From JAAYED01 sp040772225 (GTDB lineage Bacteria > Chloroflexota > Anaerolineae > UBA1429): DNA of 64,000 nucleotides. Location: positions 1,550,001 to 1,614,000 of the forward strand of contig JAXGYO010000002.1 in the NCBI GenBank assembly GCA_040772225.1, read 5' to 3'. Every line of letters starts with the position of its first letter. Position 1 is the stretch's first letter. Positions 43,115 to 53,500 of the stretch are shown here, one piece after another. Position numbers and translations under genes: made by a program. The notes beneath the pieces are model-generated. The model had not been told where the DNA came from, did not search any database, and saw nothing but the letters and a program-made list of their open reading frames with translations.

Positions 43115-45178
43115 CTAGAAGGCATACTCCAGAACAGGTGTGCCCTCCAGGTCAAGAATCTGAAGCTCTATCTGCGCAGCACCGTCATCAGGCGAGAGAG
43201 CTGCGCGGTATGGGATATCCGGTCGCACATCAAAAACCTGATCACTCAGGATGATGCCATCCTGGACGGCAATCAGACGCCATCGATGCTCCCCCGGCGC
43301 TGCAACTGTGACTCGAACCGTATCGCCATCACGCCAAGCATACAGTGAAGCCTGCTCATTGGCGAAAGTGATGCCCCCGCTCTGAGACACGACATACCAC
43401 GATTCGGTCCAGACGAGCGTAGCCCCCGCCGAAAGGCTGGCGTTGTCCCAGAAGGTCGGCGTCACCCCCGTCCAGAGCTCCAGGTACTGTGCACCATCAT
43501 CGCTGTAGGCGCTATCATCAAAGTCGCGCCCAAAGCCAAAGAGCTTGGAGCCCGTGAGCACAGCGGCTCCTGAGGCCTGGACCATGCCGATCTGGGTAGC
43601 CCGGTCGTACACACCCGCAAAAGGCGCGGAGCGCTGCGGCCCGAAAATGCCGAGCCAATTGCGCCACTCCCCATATGAGCCTAGATCACGACCGGCATAC
43701 AGCGGCCAGGTCATGCTGACCCCTGCGGGGGGCAGGCTGTTATCTCCCGTGCTATGCACGACAACTCTCTCGGCCGGATAGGTGATTTGGAGCTCGGGTC
43801 CCACACCGTGGCGGCCAGGAGAGAGCATGGCATTGGTCCAATACTGAAACTGCTGGGTAGTGCCACTGGTGTTGGTAATGGAAACACGCAGGCGTATGGC
43901 GGCCTCACCTGGCCTGAGGGTGATGTACACACGCGTGAGCAATCCGCGGGTTGCCTCGAGGATTTCCATGACCGCTGTGGCTGAACCATCGCTCTCTCGC
44001 ACGATGGCTCCGCCCCAGGGTTGCGCCGAGAGATAGCCGTGCTCATCGACAGGCAACGCCCACTCCATGCCGCCCACTGCCAGCCACCATCCCTGATCCG
44101 CGGGCCCCCAGCGCGTCGGCTTGGCCACGCGGCTGTTGTAGAGCAGAGGTTGACCGGTCGGCAGGAAATGGCATTGGTAGATTCGCCCGCCCAGATCGGG
44201 AATGATCACAAGCTGCAGATAGCTGTTCTGCAGCACAATCGTCCGAAAGCTTCGGCTAATGGGCGCGCCCACGCGATCGTGATCCAGGAGCGGGTAGGGA
44301 TGCCCAGCCCCCTCGTCGGTATACAGAGCGGGCTCATAGTCGTACATCATGAGGGTCACCTGATCCTCATAGGCGAAAACTGCGGGTATCGGCGTCGGCG
44401 CGGGTGTGTCTGTTGCAACTGGAGAGGGCCCCAGCGAGGCGGTCGGCGTCGCCCCGAATATGCCTGGGGTTGCCGTAGTTTCCCGCGCAGGCGACACGGG
44501 CGTCGTGGTAGGCAGCGTCACCAGGTTCGCGCTGGCAAGATCCTCCGCGCCGATCGCAAAAAACCTCACCACGTCCTGCACGTTGCCGGAAGCATCCACA
44601 GCCACGATCCGCATGGCGTGGGGCCCAGCTGCCAGCGCGCGGGTATCGAGGTTGTGACGGAGCCTGTCTCCCGCGAGTTGATAGATCAGTTGGCCGTCAA
44701 CGTACAGCGCCATACTCTCGACGGCGCGGTTGTCGTCACCGAAGGCAGTGATCTTGAGCCCGTCGTCCGGGAGGGCGGTCTGGGGAATCTCATCCACGAC
44801 AATGTCAGGGGGTCGGGTGTCATACAGCTGCGGCGCGATGACAACAACCTGGTCGCATGCGACGTCGACTGAAAGCGTATAAGACGCATAGCCATCTGCC
44901 CAAAGCTCAAGGAGGTGGCGCCCTTCGGTGACGTCTACTTGAACCGGGGCATTGCCAGCCGGGTGGCCATCGATGCTAACGCTGGCACCCGGCGGATCTG
45001 GCTGAACATCCAGCACAGCCCCACAGGGTGTTCCTGTCGGCACCGGTATCAGGGCGGGCGTGGTAACCGGGCTGGCCTCCGGAGAGCCTTTACAGGCAAG
45101 CAGCAACGCCAGGGCCAGCATGCAGACTACTCCCCGTATGGTTGCGATCGCGGACACCGTGGCTCTTACTCCTCGCAT
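43115..45178 (-). CDS. Lipoprotein with PEGA domain and DUF5107-like domain
   Basis: The 687-residue protein has a signal peptide ending in a lipobox LLLAC (Cys29), then a PEGA-like domain (DVQPDPPGASVSIDGHPAGN, about 58-77), an Ig-like section (GDDNRAVESMALYVDGQLIY), a Thr/Pro-rich linker (about 222-265) and a large domain (about 270-600) with VIIPDLGGRIYQCHFLPTG, GGMEWALPVDEHGY and a C-terminal part (YLELWTGVTPTF). The large domain resembles DUF5107/aldose-epimerase-like folds that bind carbohydrate; function not assigned. The ATG at 45178 lacks a ribosome site; a GTG at 45157 (SAIATIRGVV) also fits. It leads a three-gene minus-strand group and diverges from the tRNA gene. Confidence 0.75.
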   Translation of the reverse strand: MRGVRATVSAIATIRGVVCMLALALLLACKGSPEASPVTTPALIPVPTGTPCGAVLDVQPDPPGASVSIDGHPAGNAPVQVDVTEGRHLLELWADGYASYTLSVDVACDQVVVIAPQLYDTRPPDIVVDEIPQTALPDDGLKITAFGDDNRAVESMALYVDGQLIYQLAGDRLRHNLDTRALAAGPHAMRIVAVDASGNVQDVVRFFAIGAEDLASANLVTLPTTTPVSPARETTATPGIFGATPTASLGPSPVATDTPAPTPIPAVFAYEDQVTLMMYDYEPALYTDEGAGHPYPLLDHDRVGAPISRSFRTIVLQNSYLQLVIIPDLGGRIYQCHFLPTGQPLLYNSRVAKPTRWGPADQGWWLAVGGMEWALPVDEHGYLSAQPWGGAIVRESDGSATAVMEILEATRGLLTRVYITLRPGEAAIRLRVSITNTSGTTQQFQYWTNAMLSPGRHGVGPELQITYPAERVVVHSTGDNSLPPAGVSMTWPLYAGRDLGSYGEWRNWLGIFGPQRSAPFAGVYDRATQIGMVQASGAAVLTGSKLFGFGRDFDDSAYSDDGAQYLELWTGVTPTFWDNASLSAGATLVWTESWYVVSQSGGITFANEQASLYAWRDGDTVRVTVAAPGEHRWRLIAVQDGIILSDQVFDVRPDIPYRAALSPDDGAAQIELQILDLEGTPVLEYAF

Positions 45179-45232
45179 GGCCAGAGTTTAGGCAAGGCGA
45201 AGGGCATTGTCCAGAGCGAGACGGCCAATCAT

Positions 45233-45261
45233 TTGACGCTCTCGAGTCCGCGTGTTATACT
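45233..45261 (+). promoter_or_regulatory. Promoter of the tRNA-Thr gene
   Basis: TTGACG (45233-45238), 17-bp spacer, TATACT (45256-45261), both five of six, ending 13 bp before the mature tRNA end, as expected for a stable RNA gene. Confidence 0.7.
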
Positions 45262-45274
45262 GCCGCACATTCCC

Positions 45275-45347
45275 GCCACCCTAGCTCAATCGGCAGAGCA
45301 GGCGCTTCGTAAGCGTCAGGTTTCGAGTTCAACTCTCGAGGGTGGCT
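45275..45347 (+). tRNA. tRNA-Thr (anticodon CGT)
   Basis: A complete cloverleaf: acceptor stem GCCACCC (45275-45281) pairs with GGGTGGC (45340-45346); D arm GCTC/GAGC; anticodon stem GGCGC/GCGTC with loop TTCGTAA; T arm TCGAG/CTCGA with the TTCAACT loop. The anticodon CGT reads ACG threonine codons. CCA is not encoded (T discriminator, then CTTTT). The T-rich run just after (TCTTTTCTTTT) may stop transcription. It stands alone with its own promoter. Confidence 0.95.
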
Positions 45348-45582
45348 CTTTTCTTTTCCTCGACGTGACAGATCCATCACCTGCTACAGGCCCTGCTCCC
45401 CGGGCCCCAGGCTTGTTGTCTCCACCAACGCCGCGATCCACGCTATCTCGCACGCTGGTCGCCTGCGTGTTCTTCGGCCATAATGTTCACGAGTACGCCA
45501 GTCGCGTCCACGGGGACAGCCTGCATGGGCTCCGGAACACGGCCCGTGGCACAGATCGCAGATGTTGGAAGGAGATTACACA

Positions 45583-46407
45583 ATGGCATTGGCCACGCTG
45601 AACTTTGAGAGTCAGTTTTTGAACGGCAACACCACAGTGAGCATCATCTTGCCCGACAAGACGCGCGATGTCTCTCCCGACGCCTTCTATGGCTCTGGCC
45701 AAAAGTACCCGGTCCTCTGGCTCTTGCATGGGACCTTTGGAGATCACAGCGACTGGGTCCGCAAGTCGATGGTCGAAATCTATGCCCGCGAGCAGGATCT
45801 CGTCGTGGTTATGCCCAGCGCGCTGAACAGCGACTACTCTAACTGGGACCAGTGCATGATGGGCTATGGCATGTTCGATTACCTCACCCAGGAACTCATG
45901 CCCGTCGTCTACAACTGGTTCCCTGTGTCAGACCGCCGCGAGGACAACTTTATCGCCGGCCTGTCCATGGGCGGCGGAGGAACGCTCAAGTACGCTCTGG
46001 CCCATCCGGACAAGTTCGCGGCCGCGGCGGTGCTGTCCTCTTCGGCGCGCAACTATGAGCGCATACTCGCAAGCCCGGAGGCAGCGCAGGACAAGCGACT
46101 GGCCAACAGGCTGCGCAATTATGGGGGCAGGGAGAATTTCCTAAACTCGAACGAGAATACCTGGCGCATGCTCGGTGAGATGGTCGGTAAAGTGGACCTC
46201 CCGCGAATCTATTGCGCCTGCGGCACAAAGGATTTCGGGTACGAACGGTTCCGCGAGTTTCAGACCTATGCTCAGGAACTCGGCGCCGATATCACCTTTG
46301 AAGAAATCGAGGGCTATGCCCACGAATGGCGTTTCTGGGACCTCACCATTCAAAAGGCGCTCAAGTTCTTTGGGTTCGACAAGCAGCCCTCTGACAGCCT
46401 GTTCTAG
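45583..46407 (+). CDS. Esterase of the S-formylglutathione hydrolase/tributyrin-esterase family
   Basis: The ATG at 45583 is preceded by AAGGAG; the frame starts earlier but only in leader. The 274-residue alpha/beta hydrolase has PVLWLLHGTFGDHSDWVR (about 43-60), the nucleophile elbow GLSMGGGGTL (about 125-134, Ser127), YCACGTKDFGYERF (with an Asp or Lys) and GYAHEWRFW (catalytic His). This order fits the esterase D (PF00756) family that hydrolyses short-chain esters such as S-formylglutathione or tributyrin. No signal peptide. It follows tRNA-Thr by 235 bp and ends just before a hairpin locus. Substrate not assignable. Confidence 0.85.
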   Translation: MALATLNFESQFLNGNTTVSIILPDKTRDVSPDAFYGSGQKYPVLWLLHGTFGDHSDWVRKSMVEIYAREQDLVVVMPSALNSDYSNWDQCMMGYGMFDYLTQELMPVVYNWFPVSDRREDNFIAGLSMGGGGTLKYALAHPDKFAAAAVLSSSARNYERILASPEAAQDKRLANRLRNYGGRENFLNSNENTWRMLGEMVGKVDLPRIYCACGTKDFGYERFREFQTYAQELGADITFEEIEGYAHEWRFWDLTIQKALKFFGFDKQPSDSLF

Positions 46408-46411
46408 GAAA

Positions 46412-46493
46412 TACCGCCTGCGACCGGCATGCAACAGGCGGTAGAGGCCCTCGGCCACGTTTATGCACATGCCCCCCGAGGGCCTCTACCGCC
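46412..46493 (+). other. Three-arm hairpin locus with mutually exclusive stems
   Basis: TACCGCCTG (46412-46420) can pair with CAGGCGGTA (46435-46443), and the 18-nt arm 46437-46454 (from GGCGGTAGAGG to CCTCGG) is perfectly repeated in inverted form at 46476-46493, with a 21-nt loop. The middle arm can therefore form either of two hairpins. It starts 5 nt after the esterase stop. It could be a terminator with an alternative antiterminator-like fold, or a mobile or structured repeat element. No T-run follows. Confidence 0.6.
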
Positions 46494-46756
46494 ACATCTC
46501 AACTGAGCAGGCACTGCTGCCTCCCGACGGGCCGCGACCTCCACCGTCGGAATAGCCCCTGTGCTCAACCCATTTGGATCGCCATAGTCCCCCCGCGGCC
46601 GCACGGTATAGAGAGCCTCTGCACCTAATGTCTCAAGATAGACACAGATCGCAAGGCCAGAAAGTCGCTGCCAGATCGCGAATTCATGGAGCACCCTTCT
46701 TTTGGTTCTGATGCAGTTTTTACCAGTATATAACCAGAGGTGCCGTCTTGTCCGGC
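46494..46756. other. Non-coding stretch between the hairpin locus and the dnaE promoter
   Basis: About 260 bp with no convincing gene. The minus-strand 115-residue frame across 46461-46808 shows no family pattern, ribosome site or neighbour link. Part of it is AT-richer than the surroundings (around 46700-46730, TTTTTACCAGTATATAACC). Confidence 0.5.
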
Positions 46757-46784
46757 TTGAACGCTGAGGGGCATGTGATACAAT
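46757..46784 (+). promoter_or_regulatory. Extended -10 promoter for dnaE
   Basis: TTGAAC (46757-46762), 16-bp spacer and TACAAT (46779-46784) preceded by TGA (TGn extension). This leaves an untranslated leader of about 120 nt before the GTG at 46911. Confidence 0.55.
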
Positions 46785-46910
46785 CGAGCCGGCTTCTACG
46801 AGATGCATACTCTACAAACATTGCGGACCACCGAGCACGCCGCAGTCACGCTCGGCCGGTAACACTGGATGGGGCCGCGCAGTTAACCACGTAGCCCTGA
46901 ACAGGAGGAT

Positions 46911-49900
46911 GTGGTGGGTTCCTTTGTCCACCTGCACGTGCACAGCGAGTTTTCCCTGTTGGATGGCCTGGCCAGGCTGCCGGACCTATGTAGACGCGCC
47001 AGGGAACTGGGGATGGATTCGCTTGCCCTGACCGACCATGGGCAGATGTACGGCACGATTCGATTTCATCACGCCGCGCAGGCAGCAGGCATAAAGCCTA
47101 TCTTTGGCTGTGAGGTCTATCAGGCGCGCAGACGCTTATTTCAAAAAGAGGCCCGGCTCGATAACCGCTCGCATCACCTGATTCTGCTGGCCGCCAACAT
47201 GACAGGCTATCAGAACCTGCTCAAGCTCGTGACCACGGCCAACATCGATGGGTTCTACTATCGCCCCCGTATCGACCGGGAGTTGCTGGCCGAGCATAGC
47301 GAGGGCCTGATCTGTCTGTCCGGCTGTATCTCGGGACAGGTCGCATCACTGGTGCGGGAGGGCCAGCTGGATCAGGCGCGCGACACAATGCACTGGTTCA
47401 AGGATCTCTTTGGCCCCGACCGATACTTTGTCGAACTGCAACGCCACGCTGGCGTACCCGAGTTGGATTCCATCAACGTTCAACTCGTCGAGCTCGCACG
47501 CCAGGTAGGGCTCAAGTGCGTCGCCACCAACGATGTTCACTACACTCGTAGAGAGGATGCCTCAGCACAGGACCTCCTGCTCGCGCTGCAGACCAATACG
47601 ACCCTGGCCGACCCCAACCGCATGCGGATGGGCAGCGATGACTACTACCTAAAGTCCGCGGAGGAGATGTCGGCACTGATGGCCGCCTATCCTGAGGCAG
47701 TAGAGAACACTCTCCTGGTTGCCGAACAGTGCGATGTAGATCCTGGCCGAGAGGGCTATCACCTGCCGAAATTCCAGGTGCCGGAGCAGTGTACACCCGA
47801 GGCTTACCTCCGCAGATTGTGCCAGGAAGGGTTGCAGCGCCGCTATACTGACATCACGCCCGAAATCCAGTCAAGGCTGGATTATGAACTGGGCGTGATC
47901 CACGATATGGGCTTTGACGAGTACTTTCTCATCAACGAGGACCTGGTGCGCTGGGCAAAACACGATGCCAAGATGCTGGTCGGTCCGGGTAGGGGCTCCG
48001 GAGCCAGCAGCCTGGTCGCCTATTCCTTGGGTATCACAGACGTTGAGCCTTTGAGCCTGGGCCTCATCTTTGAGCGCTTTCTCAACCCTGGTCGCATCAC
48101 CATGCCAGACATCGACCTGGACTATCCCGAGGATCGTCGCCAGGAGGTCATCGACTATTTGACGGCACGATATGGTGAGGATCACACCTCCCAAATCGCG
48201 ACATTCGGCACGATGCTCGCTCGCGGCGCCATCCGCGACGTTGGCCGGGCGCTCGGAATCCCGCTGAGCGAAGTGGATCATGTGGCCAAGCTGATCCCTT
48301 CGGGTCCCAAAAAGACGATCCAGGACGGACTGGATACGGTCCCAGAGCTTCGCGATCTCTACGAAACCAAGCCGTACATCCGCGACCTGATCGACTATTC
48401 ACAGAAACTGCAGGGGATCTCGCGGCATCTTTCCACTCACGCGGCAGGGGTTATCATCGCCGACCGGCCTCTGGTCGAGTATACGCCGCTCCAGCGGGCG
48501 CCTCGAGGCGAAGGACTGATCTCGCAGTACTGCATGTCGGATGTCGAGGATATCGGCCTGCTCAAACTGGACGTACTGGGGCTCTCGACGCTCACCGTGC
48601 TCGACAAGGCTTTTGCGTGGGTCAAGAGAACCCGGAGTGTCGAGTTGACGCAGGAGAATATCCCGCTCGATGACCCGGATGCCTATGCGCTATTGGCCTC
48701 TGGAGATGTCACTGGCATCTTTCAGGTCGAGAGCGAAGGGATGCGTCGTGTGCTGCGGGATATGCAACCCACCGAGTTCACGGACATTATCGCCATCCTC
48801 GGGCTGTACCGGCCCGGCCCGATGGCTTCGATACCTGAGTACATTGACCGCAAGTTCGGCCGGAAGCCAGTCACCTATGCCCATCCCCTCCTGGAGCCCG
48901 TCCTTGCCGAGACCTATGGCATCATCGTTTATCAGGAGCAGGTAATTCAGATCGTCTCCACGCTTGCGGGGTTCTCTGCCCCTGAAGCGGACCTGCTGCG
49001 ACGTGCAATGGGCAAGAAAAAAGCCAAGGTCATGGAGCAGCAACGCTCCAAGTTCATCGAGGGTTGTGTGGCCAATGGCGTCTCAGAAAGTATCGCTCAA
49101 GGCATCTTTGCAGACATCGAGACCTTTGCGGATTATGGCTTTAACAAGTCTCACGGTGCAGCCTACGCAGTCATCACGCTGCAAACCGCCTATCTCAAGG
49201 CGCACTACCCCGTCGAGTTCATGACCGCCCTGCTGACCGTGGAGCGCGGCAAACTGGACAAAGTCGCCATGTTCATCAGCGAGTGCCGCCGCCTGGGCAT
49301 CACCGTCCTTCCCCCTGACATCAACGCGTCAGGCATTCACTTTGAGGTCGAGCCCGCAGAATGGTCGACACTGGAGGAGCGCAGCCAGTTGCAGGGCAAG
49401 CCGGATCTGGCGATTCGCTTTGGGCTCGGCGCCATCAAGAACGTCGGCGACGGGCCGGCTGAGATCATCGTCCAGGCGCGGGGCAACGAGCCCTTTGCCA
49501 GTCTCGACGACCTTGCCAACCGTGTGGACCTGCGGCAGGTCAACAAGCGCGTCCTAGAGTGTCTCGTCCGGGCTGGCGTGCTCGACTGCCTTGGTGAGAG
49601 AAACGCTCTCCTCGCCTCGCTGGACCGGGCGCTGGCACTCAGCCAGGAAGTCCATGGCGCACGTGATGTTGGGCAGCGCAGTCTGTTTGAGCTAAGCCCT
49701 CAACTGATGAAGCAGAGTGCTCCGCCAGTCAAGCTAACAGAATCTGTTCCGCAGATGGGCCAGAAGCAGCGGCTCGCGGACGAGAAGGAACTCCTGGGAT
49801 GCTTTGTGTCATCCCACCCCCTCGACGCCATGAGCGAATACATCGATCCCCGATTGACGCCCCTATCGGAGTTGACGATCGAACAGGACGGGCAGCAGGT

Positions 49901-50420
49901 CACCGTAGCAGGAGTGATCGATGCGATCAGAACGATCACCACGCGCAAGGGTGACCCGATGGCCTTTGGGCAGTTGGAGGATCTCTCCGGCACCGCAGAC
50001 CTGGTGCTTTTCCCGCGCACCTATGAGCAGTTCAAGGATACGCTCGTAGGCGGACAGATTTCACTCGTCGAGGGTAAGGTGAACGTGCGTGCCGATCGGG
50101 TATCGGTGGTGGTGGACAACATCACATCCTATACCGTCCCCAGGGATGCGGTCAGAAGGACCACGGGGAAGCGGCGCCCTGCACACATCGTTATCGAGAT
50201 TCCCTTGAATGGGGACAGCAGCGGCGATGCTGTCACGGCTCGCCAGGTGCTGGATATCCTGGCAGAGAATCAGGGTGACGTGCCCTATTCGTGTGCGCTC
50301 AAGGCACCACAGGGAAAGGTGACCCTGGACTTTGGCGCAAAGACGAACTACACGCCACAACTGGAAGCCAGGCTGGCGGAGCTCATTGGCCGTGGCTGCC
50401 TGAAGGTAGACTGGGCTTGA
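46911..50420 (+). CDS. dnaE: DNA polymerase III alpha subunit
   Basis: A GTG start with AGGAGGAT just upstream gives MVGSFVHLHVHSEFSLLDGL. The 1169-residue protein has an N-terminal PHP domain (about 1-280), the polymerase palm with the catalytic PDIDLDYPEDRRQ (about 399-411), the fingers region and the YGFNKSHGAAYAVITLQTAYL block (about 744), tandem helix-hairpin-helix elements (about 850-890) and a C-terminal OB fold (about 1000-1075). It is the replicative polymerase of the cell. The PHP metal ligands look complete (HVHSEFSLLDG, TDHGQ, GCEVY, HHLILLA, GCISG, NDVHY), as in Thermus DnaE, suggesting an active zinc-dependent exonuclease. It is preceded by a promoter and a long leader. Confidence 0.97.
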   Translation: MVGSFVHLHVHSEFSLLDGLARLPDLCRRARELGMDSLALTDHGQMYGTIRFHHAAQAAGIKPIFGCEVYQARRRLFQKEARLDNRSHHLILLAANMTGYQNLLKLVTTANIDGFYYRPRIDRELLAEHSEGLICLSGCISGQVASLVREGQLDQARDTMHWFKDLFGPDRYFVELQRHAGVPELDSINVQLVELARQVGLKCVATNDVHYTRREDASAQDLLLALQTNTTLADPNRMRMGSDDYYLKSAEEMSALMAAYPEAVENTLLVAEQCDVDPGREGYHLPKFQVPEQCTPEAYLRRLCQEGLQRRYTDITPEIQSRLDYELGVIHDMGFDEYFLINEDLVRWAKHDAKMLVGPGRGSGASSLVAYSLGITDVEPLSLGLIFERFLNPGRITMPDIDLDYPEDRRQEVIDYLTARYGEDHTSQIATFGTMLARGAIRDVGRALGIPLSEVDHVAKLIPSGPKKTIQDGLDTVPELRDLYETKPYIRDLIDYSQKLQGISRHLSTHAAGVIIADRPLVEYTPLQRAPRGEGLISQYCMSDVEDIGLLKLDVLGLSTLTVLDKAFAWVKRTRSVELTQENIPLDDPDAYALLASGDVTGIFQVESEGMRRVLRDMQPTEFTDIIAILGLYRPGPMASIPEYIDRKFGRKPVTYAHPLLEPVLAETYGIIVYQEQVIQIVSTLAGFSAPEADLLRRAMGKKKAKVMEQQRSKFIEGCVANGVSESIAQGIFADIETFADYGFNKSHGAAYAVITLQTAYLKAHYPVEFMTALLTVERGKLDKVAMFISECRRLGITVLPPDINASGIHFEVEPAEWSTLEERSQLQGKPDLAIRFGLGAIKNVGDGPAEIIVQARGNEPFASLDDLANRVDLRQVNKRVLECLVRAGVLDCLGERNALLASLDRALALSQEVHGARDVGQRSLFELSPQLMKQSAPPVKLTESVPQMGQKQRLADEKELLGCFVSSHPLDAMSEYIDPRLTPLSELTIEQDGQQVTVAGVIDAIRTITTRKGDPMAFGQLEDLSGTADLVLFPRTYEQFKDTLVGGQISLVEGKVNVRADRVSVVVDNITSYTVPRDAVRRTTGKRRPAHIVIEIPLNGDSSGDAVTARQVLDILAENQGDVPYSCALKAPQGKVTLDFGAKTNYTPQLEARLAELIGRGCLKVDWA

Positions 50421-50506
50421 GTCTCGGATGCGGTCATCTGATCGCTGGCGCACGGTTCCCGTATCCGGACACACGCAGCCGCACGATCTAAAGGACAACA
50501 TGATCT

Positions 50507-53500
50507 ATGCATAGGTCCAGGTGGACGCCGCGCGTGCTGTTGCTCGCCGCGGCGGTGCTTGCGCTGGCAGCGCTCCTGCTCAGGCTCTCGCCGACAGGGG
50601 ATCTCCTGCTGCAAGAACACGGCTTGAGCAACCCTGACGGTGCGATCATCACAGCTCTTGCCGTACACCCCGCCGACGCTAATATCCGACTGGCATCAAC
50701 GACTCTGGGCGTCTACCTGACCCGAGATCACGGTGAGACCTGGGAGCGGGCCGACACGCCCCCCTCCTGGAGTACGCCCGCCGAGCAGTTGCTATATGAT
50801 GCGGGCGACTCCGACACCGCCTATGCGCTGGGGGCCTTTGGCCTGGGCATCTCGCGCGATGGCGGCGAGACGTGGAACGTCGCACCGCCCCCACCCGGTG
50901 CCAGTCGCTACCTGGGTATCGTAGCGAGCCCCGCTGCTGGACCACTCTACATATTGGCGCCCAATGGTCTCTTGAAAAGTTCCGATCGCGGGGCTTCGTG
51001 GACAGCGCTGCCGCTACCCGCAGACACAGGTCCACTCCGCGCCATGGCGGTTCATCCCGATATCGCGGGCATCCTGATCGCCGGAACCGACCAGGGATTC
51101 GCGCGCTCCAGCGATGGCGGCGGAGCCTGGCAGACCCCGTCAGGGGGCCCTGCCGAAGCGGTCGACTGGCTCGCCCTCAAGATAACCTCAGCAGGCCAGT
51201 TGATGGCGTTCACGCCCTCGGGGATCTATTCATCGGAGGACGAGGGCAACACGTGGGCGTATACGGGAGAGATAGCAGCGCTGCTTCAGCCTCATCAAGC
51301 GGCCAGCCTCAACCCCATCGACAGAGGCACCCTCGCCCTGTGGGCATCCAATGCCCTGGAGGAGGGCTCGCTGCCGGGCGTGCCGGAAGAGATTGACCTC
51401 CTGTGCGCTTATGCAGAGCCCGCGACGGGCATCCGCCTGCTGGCCAGCAGTGCGGGCATCTATGAGGCTGTAGATGGCACGCCCACATGGCGATTGTGGG
51501 AGACAGCTCTCCCGGCCGCACCGATCGAACTGTTGGCCATTGCGCCGGGATCCATCGGGCGCCTCTACGCGATCACCCACTCTGGCCTCGCCACCAGTGA
51601 AGACGGCGGCCAGACGTGGCAGAACGGAACGCTGCCGGAAATCGATCCGTCAACGGTTCAGTCTATCGCAGTTGATCCTCTGGACGGTCAGACGGTCCAC
51701 TTGCTGACCAGCGACGGCTCCCTGTACCAGACGACAGACGGAGGACAGCGCTGGGACGCTCATGCCACGCTTGCAGAAATCTCGCCGGGCGCTGGCACGC
51801 TGACAGCGGTCAGAGACACACAGGGGGCCTCCATTCCCTGCCTGCTTTCTGACCAGCTCTACTGCCTTGTGGTCCGAGACGATGCTCGATGGCAAGTGTT
51901 CGGGCCGCCCGAGGCAGCCGCACGCCCGATCGCTCTGCTTACCCATCCGGGGAACCAGTACAGCCTGATCCTTGACGACGGCACCGTCTATCGCACCGTT
52001 GACCCGGTCTCCGGTGAGTGGCAAGTAGCCGGCAGGGCGGACGTCCTGCAGGAGGCGCTGGCCACAGCGTACACTTCCGCCAATGGCGCCGCACTGAGCG
52101 CCGTCTCGATCAGTGGGGATGTGTACACCCTGGAAAAGGGAGTCTGGCGCCTGGTGGCCGGTGCGCCCGAGCATGTCCAGGACATCCGTCAGCCAGCCGT
52201 CCTCGCGGCAACAGGATCTGACCAACCGGTGGCCCTGGCATACACTGGCAAGGACCTTACGGCCTGGGACGCATCCCGGCATGTGGCGGACCTGGAGACA
52301 TCTGAGGGACGCGCGGCACACGCTGGCACGCTGGTGGCCGGCAGCACGATGGATGCAACGGTATACCGCCTTTCCCCTGAGGGCACGCTCTCCCGCGTCG
52401 TCATCGTGGCCGGCGACAACACGCGCCTCGCAGCCTGGCTGGGCATCTGTAGCGGCCTGATGCTCCTGGTGGCGCTCGTGCTCTGGACCACCAGAAATGC
52501 GGGAGCAGGACTCAAAGTATGGCGGCCGCGGGGCGGGCGCCACAAACATGCCATCCCGATCCAGGGCCAATCCGGCCGCGCAGATGCAGCAATGGCGGCC
52601 GCACGTCACGATACGCCTGGCTCGGCAGACGCCGGCCTGGTTGGTGTGCAGGAAACACCGTGGCCTGAGGGCCGGCAGGATAGCGCGCCGGTACGCAGCG
52701 CCGAAATGCCTGCAGTTCCAGCGGCCGTGGACATGCCCGCCAGCAATGCAGAGCCGGAGCCTGTCCCTGCAACCGTCATCGCGGCGGCGAGGTTGATCGA
52801 GACGCTCTGTGAGCGACTCGGCGCAGAGATCCGATCGCAGGAGACCCGCGGTTCGTTAGCAGGGTACATGATGGACACCTCGCAGCTGCGCATGACCCTG
52901 CCAGCAGCGCTCCCTCTGGTCATCACGGGAGCAGAGGTCATTGACGCCGACCTCTCCGCCGAGATCCAGTCTTTCGCGGCGGATATGGGAGCAGCCTCGC
53001 CGTTCACGCTGGTGGTGCACGCGAACGCTCCGGATGCGCCCGAAAAAGCACCGGCACAGCCCACCGGCGACCGCGGCAAGGCTGCCAATGGGCTCATCGT
53101 GGTTGGCACAGACGATCTGAGCCAACTCGTGAAGTCTGAAGATGCTGCGTCCGCCCTTGGACAACTCTTGCAGCGCGATGTGCCCCTCGGACAAATCTCG
53201 CCTTTTGTCGCTTCAGGGCCGGTGCCGCTGACAATGTTCTACGGCCGCGAGTACGAGATCAAAGCGCTGATGCGCGGGCTCTACGACAAGAGCCTTGCCA
53301 TCGTAGGTGGCCGAAGAATCGGCAAGACATCCTTTCTGAGCCGGGTCCACCAGGAGTTGACGCAGAGCCAGGACTTCTTGCCAATCTATGTAGATTGTCA
53401 TCACGTCAGCGACGACACAGGATTTCTGCATACGCTCTCGCTGATGGGAGGAGTTCCCGTCGAAAGCGCCTCTGTTGAGGTCCTGCGACGCGTCGTGATG

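Noticed and set aside
46461..46808. Minus-strand 115-codon frame between the esterase and dnaE
   Set aside because: No ribosome site, no recognisable domain, and it starts inside the dnaE promoter and ends in the hairpin locus.
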